Positions 5,010 through 9,633 of a stretch of 9,633 nt of DNA are shown here, piece by piece. Origin of the DNA: Geodermatophilaceae bacterium. Its GTDB lineage: Bacteria; Actinomycetota; Actinomycetes; Mycobacteriales; Geodermatophilaceae. The DNA lies in contig JACCXW010000101.1 in NCBI GenBank assembly GCA_013696785.1, positions 1 to 9,633 on the forward strand. The letters run 5' to 3'. Under the pieces are notes generated by a model. It did not search any database and was not told where the DNA came from. It was given only the letters and a program-made list of their open reading frames with translations. Each line of letters begins with the position of its first letter. Position 1 is the first letter of the stretch. Position numbers and translations under genes: made by a program.

Positions 5010-7682
5010 GTGACGTTGCTCGAGCCGTCCCGGCCCGCTACCCGCCGCCGGGCGCCGGCGGGGACGCCACCTCGTCGCCGCAGCGGCGTGCTTCTGCTGC
5101 CGCCGTGGACACGGGCGCCGTGGCTGTCCTTCGGTCAGCCCGCCGTCATCCTGGCCGTCGTGGGGGCCGCCGCAATCCTCGCCTGTGCCAGTTCCTCCGC
5201 GGCGCTTTTTCTGTCCTCGGCCGCCTCGGAGTCCCTCCGGGTGCAACTCGACGCCGAGTGCCCCGATGCCGCCTACCCCGTGCTGCAGGACATCGGTCCC
5301 GGCAGGCAGTTCGGCGGCATCATCACCGAACCGCTCCCGACCGACCCGGTTCCCAACCGTGCCCCGCAGGAGATGACCGAGCAGGGTCTCGCGGCGCCGT
5401 ACCTGGTGGTGGACTCCGACGGCAGCGTCCCGATGAGCAACGGCGGTGGCAACACGCTGACGCACGTGCTTTACCGGGACGGCGCGCAGGAGCAGATCGC
5501 GGTCCTGTCCCGTGTCTCTGGGGAGGGCCTGCTGTTCCCGGCGGGCGCGGCCGAGCGACTCAACCTGACCGCCGGCGGCACCGTGCAGTTCGGCGAAGCC
5601 GTCATCCCAGTGGTCGGGATCTACGACGACCTGTTCAACGAGCGCCTGGTCCGGCCGTACTGGTGCTCCTACACCACGCTGTTCCTCAACGAGGCGTCGG
5701 TGGACCCGCCACCTCCGGGACTGGTCATCGCGACCACACCCGAGGTGGCCGGGCAGGTCAGCGCCGCCTCTTCCGTCCCCTTCTTCCAGACCTGGGTCTC
5801 GCCGATCGAGACCGAGGGCCTCACCCTGTCCGAGGCGCGCCTGATCACCGCACAGCGGGACCGAGCGTTCGACGGTTCCGGGATCGACAATCGGTTCGGA
5901 CGAAGCGGCGCCACGGGGTTGCTGCCAGAGATGGTTGACCGAACGACGCTGATCACCGAGGGGCTGCGCGGACCGGTCATCCCGATCGCGCTCGGCGGAA
6001 GCATCCTGGCCCTGTTGCTCGTCGCGGCGGCCGGAAGCTACTGGGCCGACCGCCGGGTCCGCGAGGTTCGGCTGCTGTCCAGCCGGGGGGTGGGACCGGT
6101 CGCGCTGGCCGGCAAAGCCGCTCTGGAGTTGGCGATCCCCGCGATCGTCGGTACGGCGCTGGGCTGGCTGCTCGCCCGGTGGCTGATCAGGTCGCTGGGG
6201 CCGAGTCCGGTGGTCGACGCGAGCGCACCGACCCAGGCCGCGGTGACGGCCGGCGTGGGCCTGGTCATCGGGCTAGTCCTGCTGGCGACGGTGGCGGGTC
6301 TTCGCGCGCGCGGTTCCACCGAGCGCACGATCGGCGTCAAGCGGTCGTGGGCCAGCCGGATCCCGTGGGAGTTGATCCTGCTCGCCGCGGCGGGGGCGTC
6401 CTACCTTCAACTGCGCCGAGGCGACGGCGTCGTCATCGAGCACAGCGTCGCGCAGGTCAATCTGCTGCTGGTGTCCTTCCCACTGCTCTTCCTTGCCGGG
6501 GCAGCCGTCCTCGTAGTCCGGCTGCTGTCCGCCACGTTGCCGCGGCTGCGCGGCCGCGCCGGCAGGTGGCGGGCGGCGCCGTACTTCGCGGTGAGTCGGA
6601 TCGCCGCATCGCGGCTGGTCAGTGCGGGGCTGCTGGCGATGGTCAGCATGCCCATCGGCGTCCTGGTGTACGCCTCGGCGCTGACGGACACGTCGCAGTT
6701 CACGCTGGCGGCAAAGGCCGGTGTCGTGGTCGGCAGCGACATCGCCGTGATCTCGGTGGACCGGCCGACGTCCTCGCCGGCCCTCGACGCTGTGGGCACG
6801 ATCGTCGCCCGATACCCGTACGGCGAGGTCGACGGTCAGGACGTCACGGTCCTGGCGATCAACCCTGAAACGTTCACCGACTTCGCATTCTGGGACGACC
6901 GCTTCGCTGAGGTGCCGCTGGAGGAACTCGTGGCGGCGCTGGCCGTCGACGACGGGGCGGACGGCATCAACGCGGTTGCGATGGGAATCTCTGACGAGCA
7001 TCCTGTCGTCCGGCTCGGACCGGACGACCTGCAGCTGGACGTGGTGGCCGAGGCGGAGACCCTGCCGGGCCGGCGGCAACCAGATCCGATTCTGATGGTG
7101 CGAGAAGCAGACCTACCGGAGATCGAGCGTTCGGCCGGACGATTCACCGAGATCTGGTCGACCACCGACGAGGAGACGGTCCGCGCGGCGCTGCCGGCGG
7201 AGATCCGGGTGCTGCGCGTGCAGAGCACGGACACCGTCTTCCGGGTGGCGAACTTCTTGTCCGTGACCTGGACGTTCGGCTACCTGCAGGGGTTGGCGGC
7301 GTTCGTCGGCGCAGTAGCCATCGGCGGGCTGTTGCTGTACCTGGAAACGCGGCAACGAACCCGCGTCGCGTCCTATGCCCTGGCCCGCCGGATGGGGCTG
7401 AGCCCCGGCTCTCACCTGCGCTCGTTGATCATCGAGTTGACGGTGCTGCTCGGGCTGGCGTTCGTCGTCGGCGCCGCGCTGGCCTGGTCCGCGGTTCAGG
7501 TGGTGTACCGGATGCTGGAGATCGATCCGACCCGTCCACCCGGGCCGCTGCTCACCGCCCCGACGATCACGGTCATCGCGGCGGCCGTGGCGACCCTGCT
7601 CGTGGCCCTTCTCACGGCGGCGTACGCACAGCGCGCGGCAAGCCGCGCCGACATGGCAGAGGTGCTCCGACTTGGCTCCTAG
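5010..7682 (+). CDS. FtsX-family ABC transporter permease, 10 predicted TM segments
   Basis: An 890-residue inner-membrane permease with two FtsX/MacB-type halves. Predicted membrane segments by hydrophobicity are about 44-70, 323-345, 369-395, 408-430, 452-467, 482-506, 531-556, 755-777, 806-830 and 849-873. Two large outside domains lie at about 71-320 and 557-752, each between the first two segments of a half. The typical FtsX cytoplasmic stretch follows segment 2 (YWADRRVREVRLLSSRGVG, 344-362) and recurs after segment 8 (ETRQRTRVASYALARRMGLS, 779-798). The first outside domain has only two cysteines, C84 and C219, a possible disulfide. The N-terminus (residues 1-38) is basic and proline-rich. 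Such permeases act in export or in mechanotransmission across the membrane rather than as simple channels. The substrate is unknown. The gene starts at a GTG that appears leaderless and overlaps the next ATPase gene by 11 bases. Confidence 0.9.
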   Translation: MTLLEPSRPATRRRAPAGTPPRRRSGVLLLPPWTRAPWLSFGQPAVILAVVGAAAILACASSSAALFLSSAASESLRVQLDAECPDAAYPVLQDIGPGRQFGGIITEPLPTDPVPNRAPQEMTEQGLAAPYLVVDSDGSVPMSNGGGNTLTHVLYRDGAQEQIAVLSRVSGEGLLFPAGAAERLNLTAGGTVQFGEAVIPVVGIYDDLFNERLVRPYWCSYTTLFLNEASVDPPPPGLVIATTPEVAGQVSAASSVPFFQTWVSPIETEGLTLSEARLITAQRDRAFDGSGIDNRFGRSGATGLLPEMVDRTTLITEGLRGPVIPIALGGSILALLLVAAAGSYWADRRVREVRLLSSRGVGPVALAGKAALELAIPAIVGTALGWLLARWLIRSLGPSPVVDASAPTQAAVTAGVGLVIGLVLLATVAGLRARGSTERTIGVKRSWASRIPWELILLAAAGASYLQLRRGDGVVIEHSVAQVNLLLVSFPLLFLAGAAVLVVRLLSATLPRLRGRAGRWRAAPYFAVSRIAASRLVSAGLLAMVSMPIGVLVYASALTDTSQFTLAAKAGVVVGSDIAVISVDRPTSSPALDAVGTIVARYPYGEVDGQDVTVLAINPETFTDFAFWDDRFAEVPLEELVAALAVDDGADGINAVAMGISDEHPVVRLGPDDLQLDVVAEAETLPGRRQPDPILMVREADLPEIERSAGRFTEIWSTTDEETVRAALPAEIRVLRVQSTDTVFRVANFLSVTWTFGYLQGLAAFVGAVAIGGLLLYLETRQRTRVASYALARRMGLSPGSHLRSLIIELTVLLGLAFVVGAALAWSAVQVVYRMLEIDPTRPPGPLLTAPTITVIAAAVATLLVALLTAAYAQRAASRADMAEVLRLGS
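7659..7664 (+). promoter_or_regulatory. Ribosome binding site for the first ATPase
   Basis: GAGGTG lies inside the end of the permease gene, seven bases before a TTG codon at 7672. It is the reason for choosing this rare TTG start over the later in-frame ATG codons at 7756 and 7768, which lack such a site. Confidence 0.65.
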
Positions 7683-8430
7683 ACACGCCGCTCCGGGTGG
7701 CGGCTTCGACGACGACTGGTTCGAGACGCCGGGGCCTGGTACCGACCTGTACGAGATGCCGGCGGCGATGTGCCGGGACGTGCGCAAGGTGTACCGGACC
7801 GCGGACGAGGAGGTGCTGGCACTCACCGACGTCGACAAGGACTTCCCGGCCGCGCGGGTGACCTCCATCGTCGGTCCGTCGGGATCGGGCAAGTCCTCGC
7901 TGTTGCGCATTCTCGCGTGCGTGGACCGACCGACGGATGGCTCGGTTCTCATCGCCGGCAAGGAGGTCGCAGGCCTGGGTCCGCGCGGTCGCCGCGCACT
8001 GCGGCGTCGGTCTGTCGCCTATGTGTTTCAGAACCCGATCGACAATCTCGTCGAGTACCTCACCGTCACCGACCAGATGAAGCTCGCGGCGAGGTTGCGT
8101 GGGCAGCGGCCCACCGATGCCGAGATGGATCGGTTGCTGACGACCCTGGGTCTGGAGCAGCGGGCGACGCACAAGCCGGTGCAACTGTCCGGTGGAGAGC
8201 AGCAGCGGGTCGCGGTGGCCTGCGCGGTGATCGGCCATCCGACGATCGTGGTGGCGGACGAGCCGACCGCGGAACTCGACAGCGCATCGGCCGAACGGGT
8301 CCTGCAGGCGGTCCATGATCTCCGGGACGAAGGCGTGGCCTTCATCTTGTCCTCGCATGATCCGGCGGTCGTCGAGGCCTCGGATCATGTGCTGCGGTTG
8401 GAGCACGGTCGGGTCGTGGAGTCATGGTGA
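7672..8430 (+). CDS. ABC transporter ATP-binding protein (canonical subunit)
   Basis: A 252-residue MacB/LolD-type ATPase that would power the FtsX permease encoded just upstream. All motifs are present: Walker A GPSGSGKSS (68-76), Q-loop Q120 in YVFQNP, signature LSGGEQQR (172-179), Walker B TIVVADEP with catalytic E197, D-loop ELDS (201-204) and H229 in SSHD. The predicted TTG start adds about 30 residues before the usual start of the fold. This extension is glycine- and acid-rich (GGGFDDDWFETP). The start is supported by GAGGTG at 7659-7664 and by the 11-base overlap with the permease gene. Starting at ATG 7756 would give a protein of normal length, so the extension is not certain. The gene's stop codon is followed by the repeat unit that separates it from the second ATPase gene. 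Confidence 0.92.
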   Translation: MAPRHAAPGGGFDDDWFETPGPGTDLYEMPAAMCRDVRKVYRTADEEVLALTDVDKDFPAARVTSIVGPSGSGKSSLLRILACVDRPTDGSVLIAGKEVAGLGPRGRRALRRRSVAYVFQNPIDNLVEYLTVTDQMKLAARLRGQRPTDAEMDRLLTTLGLEQRATHKPVQLSGGEQQRVAVACAVIGHPTIVVADEPTAELDSASAERVLQAVHDLRDEGVAFILSSHDPAVVEASDHVLRLEHGRVVESW

Positions 8431-8465
8431 GCGACGCTTGCGGAGCGAACAAAGGAGCATGGTGA
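8424..8465 (+). other. Possible 13-codon coupling mini-ORF
   Basis: ATG at 8424 opens a short frame, MVSDACGANKGAW, ending in TGA at 8463-8465. Its start region overlaps the first ATPase gene's stop (GTGA, 8427-8430), and its stop overlaps the GTG start of the second ATPase (GTGA, 8462-8465). The first five codons match those that begin the second ATPase from ATG 8459 (MVSDA), because of the direct repeat. Translation could pass along it from one ATPase to the next. It may equally be a non-functional by-product of the repeat. Confidence 0.3.
8451..8457 (+). promoter_or_regulatory. Ribosome binding site for the second ATPase
   Basis: AAAGGAG lies four bases before GTG 8462 and one base before ATG 8459. 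The spacing favours the GTG. The site is carried by the 20-bp insert between the direct repeats, so the insert gives the second ATPase gene its own translation signal. Confidence 0.65.
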
Positions 8466-9145
8466 GCGACGCCTCTGTGGTTTCCGGTCATGGGCTGACC
8501 AAGACGTACCGACGCAATGCCGAGGCGGTGCACGCGTTGCGCGACGTCGACCTGTCGCTGCATCCGGGCGAGCTGGTCGCGCTGGTGGGGCCGTCCGGAT
8601 CGGGCAAGTCGACACTGCTGAACGTGCTGTGCGGTTGGGAGCGCGCCGACTCGGGCGCCCTGACCTGGGGTGGCGCCCTGGCCGGTCGGAGGGCCGATGA
8701 ACTCACCTGGACGGAACTGGCGCTCATCCCGCAGGCGCTCGGACTGCTCGACGACCTGACGATGGGTGAGAATGTCTCGCTTCCGGGGCGGCTGACCGGC
8801 CAGAAGGTTCACGGGCGCAAGGCCGCGACCGACCTGATGACGGCCGTGGGCATCGATCACCTGGCCGACCGCTACCCGAAACAGGCCTCGCTGGGTGAGC
8901 AGCAGCGTTGCTGCGTGTCCCGCGCTCTTCTGCTGAGCCCGAAGATCGTGCTGGCCGACGAGCCGACGGCACACCAGGACGCGCGCTGGACCGAGATCAT
9001 CTTCACCGCGTTCCGGCAGTTGGTGCGCGGCGGCTCGGTCTGCCTGATCGCCACCCACAACCCCGAGACGTGGGAGTACGCCGACCGCATCCTGTCGATG
9101 CACGACGGCGAGCTACGCGAAGGTGCCCCGGCACCCGTGCACTAG
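8462..9145 (+). CDS. ABC transporter ATP-binding protein (subunit with altered signature)
   Basis: A 227-residue MacB/LolD-type ATPase, the likely second partner for the single FtsX permease of this operon. Walker A is GPSGSGKST (43-51), Q-loop Q91, Walker B KIVLADEP with E167, and the switch histidine is H199 in ATHN. Two loops differ from consensus. The signature reads ASLGEQQR (142-149) instead of LSGGEQQR, losing the first leucine and the first glycine. The D-loop reads AHQD (170-173) instead of the usual xxLD. The catalytic residues are intact, so this looks like a diverged functional subunit, not a decaying gene. The start is GTG 8462, with ATG 8459 adding one residue. Its stop codon TAG shares the CTAG palindrome with the stop of the convergent anti-sigma factor gene, leaving no space for a terminator between them. 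Confidence 0.92.
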   Translation: MSDASVVSGHGLTKTYRRNAEAVHALRDVDLSLHPGELVALVGPSGSGKSTLLNVLCGWERADSGALTWGGALAGRRADELTWTELALIPQALGLLDDLTMGENVSLPGRLTGQKVHGRKAATDLMTAVGIDHLADRYPKQASLGEQQRCCVSRALLLSPKIVLADEPTAHQDARWTEIIFTAFRQLVRGGSVCLIATHNPETWEYADRILSMHDGELREGAPAPVH

Positions 9146-9633
9146 AAGTCGCTGCTGATGACGATCTGGTCCTGGTCGTCGACGATCATGAAGCCGGTCG
9201 CGTCATCGCGCAGCACCGAGGTCTGCAGGTTGCACTTGATCGTGTTGGCGCCGGTCCCGACGAACTGCCCGGCCGGAACCCGGTCGCCGTCGGCGCTGAC
9301 CACCACCGCCCGGTAGGACGAGCCGAGTTCGAGTCCGGTGGCCTCCAGCTTGATCTCGGTGCCCCAGGTGTGGGCGATCAGCCCGGCCGTTGCCGTGACG
9401 TCGGCGAGTGAGGACTCGACCTGTACGGCGACGTTCTCAGGCACCGGCGCGTCCGGCGTCCGGTCGATGAACGTGGCGATGCCGAACGCGGCGACGACGA
9501 TGAGTGCAGCCGCGGCGACCAGCGTCGTGACGGACCGGACCACGCGGTTCCGGCGGCGTCGCCCGGCCTCGGCAGCGACGGCCGACTCGACCCGGCCCTG
9601 CAGTGTGCGTGGCGTCGGCGTCGTGGCGAGTGG
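9142..9633 (-). CDS. Membrane-anchored anti-sigma factor, C-terminal part (runs off window)
   Basis: The reading frame stays open to the right edge; 163 codons are visible and the true start lies beyond it. From the edge there is a short cytoplasmic stretch with an RRRRNR stop-transfer-like patch (residues 25-30 of the visible part). A membrane helix follows (about 33-55, SVTTLVAAAALIVVAAFGIA), then an extracytoplasmic domain. That domain has HTWGTEIKLEATGLELGSSY (88-107), DGDRVPAGQF and a single cysteine in IKCNLQ (C134). This order matches actinobacterial anti-sigma factors of the ECF type, whose N-terminus carries a zinc-binding sigma-holding domain, not visible here. An in-frame GTG at 9543 would cut off the cytoplasmic part and is not a likely start. 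The cognate sigma gene, if adjacent, should lie just past the right edge. It is convergent with the transporter operon and overlaps it at the stop codons. Confidence 0.7.
   Translation of the reverse strand, partial: PLATTPTPRTLQGRVESAVAAEAGRRRRNRVVRSVTTLVAAAALIVVAAFGIATFIDRTPDAPVPENVAVQVESSLADVTATAGLIAHTWGTEIKLEATGLELGSSYRAVVVSADGDRVPAGQFVGTGANTIKCNLQTSVLRDDATGFMIVDDQDQIVISSDF

Larger units (their letters stand above)
8423..8472 (+). repeat. 15-bp direct repeat bounding a 20-bp insert between the ATPase genes
   Basis: CATGGTGAGCGACGC occurs exactly twice, at 8423-8437 and 8458-8472. The copies enclose the 20 bases TTGCGGAGCGAACAAAGGAG. The first copy contains the stop codon of the first ATPase gene, the second the start of the second ATPase gene. 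Deleting one 35-bp unit would leave the two genes in a standard 4-base GTGA overlap, so the unit looks like an insertion or duplication into an older coupled junction. The GCGACGCTTGCGGAGCGAAC text resembles a short interspersed element I recall from other actinobacterial genomes, but I cannot confirm that here. Confidence 0.75.

Noticed and set aside
4976..5938. A 320-codon plus-strand frame overlapping the start of the permease
   Set aside because: It is an alternative frame of the permease gene. The permease frame has clear membrane segments and this one does not.
8315..8461. Longer N-terminus for the second ATPase, starting inside the first ATPase gene
   Set aside because: The extra residues are out-of-frame text of the first ATPase, and AAAGGAG at 8451-8457 marks the later start.

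Overview
The window looks like chromosome from a high-GC actinobacterium (Actinomycetota). Third codon positions are strongly G/C, GTG and TTG starts are common, genes overlap by GTGA junctions, and two promoters sit where leaderless mRNAs would be expected. Several families here are typical of, or restricted to, actinobacteria: the acVLRF1 release-factor-like protein, a stand-alone LigD-type polymerase, and a large two-domain FtsX permease with two ATPases. I cannot name the genus.

Left part (1-1747, plus strand). A decayed cupin fragment ends at 337 and is followed by a perfect hairpin. Next come a small ABM-fold monooxygenase-like protein (469-753) and a stand-alone LigD-type primase-polymerase (797-1747). 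The latter has its catalytic motifs but no ligase or nuclease domain, and no Ku gene is visible.

Middle part (1818-4885, minus strand). A tightly packed three-gene operon reads ABC-F ATPase, then SpoU/TrmH-type RNA methyltransferase, then acVLRF1. The junctions are a 3-nt gap and a 4-nt overlap. All three families act on the ribosome or its RNA: ABC-F proteins at the ribosomal E site, SpoU/TrmH proteins by 2'-O-methylating rRNA or tRNA, and VLRF1 proteins by releasing peptide from stalled peptidyl-tRNA. This is the most suggestive grouping in the window. It could be a ribosome protection, modification and rescue module.

Right part (5010-9145, plus strand). Divergent from that operon, across only 124 bp, lies an ABC transporter operon. 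It encodes one 890-residue FtsX-type permease (about 10 membrane segments, two large outside domains) and two separate ATPases. The first ATPase is canonical. The second has an altered signature loop and D-loop, so the pair may be an asymmetric heterodimer. Both divergent promoters place the predicted RNA start at or next to a GTG start codon. Between the ATPase genes lies a 35-bp insertion or duplication bounded by a 15-bp direct repeat. It creates a 13-codon mini-ORF and a new ribosome binding site.

Right edge (9142-9633, minus strand). The C-terminal part of a membrane-anchored anti-sigma factor runs off the window. Its stop codon and that of the second ATPase share the palindrome CTAG.

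No tRNA, rRNA, CRISPR array, transposase or attachment site was seen. No gap between genes exceeds 300 bases.
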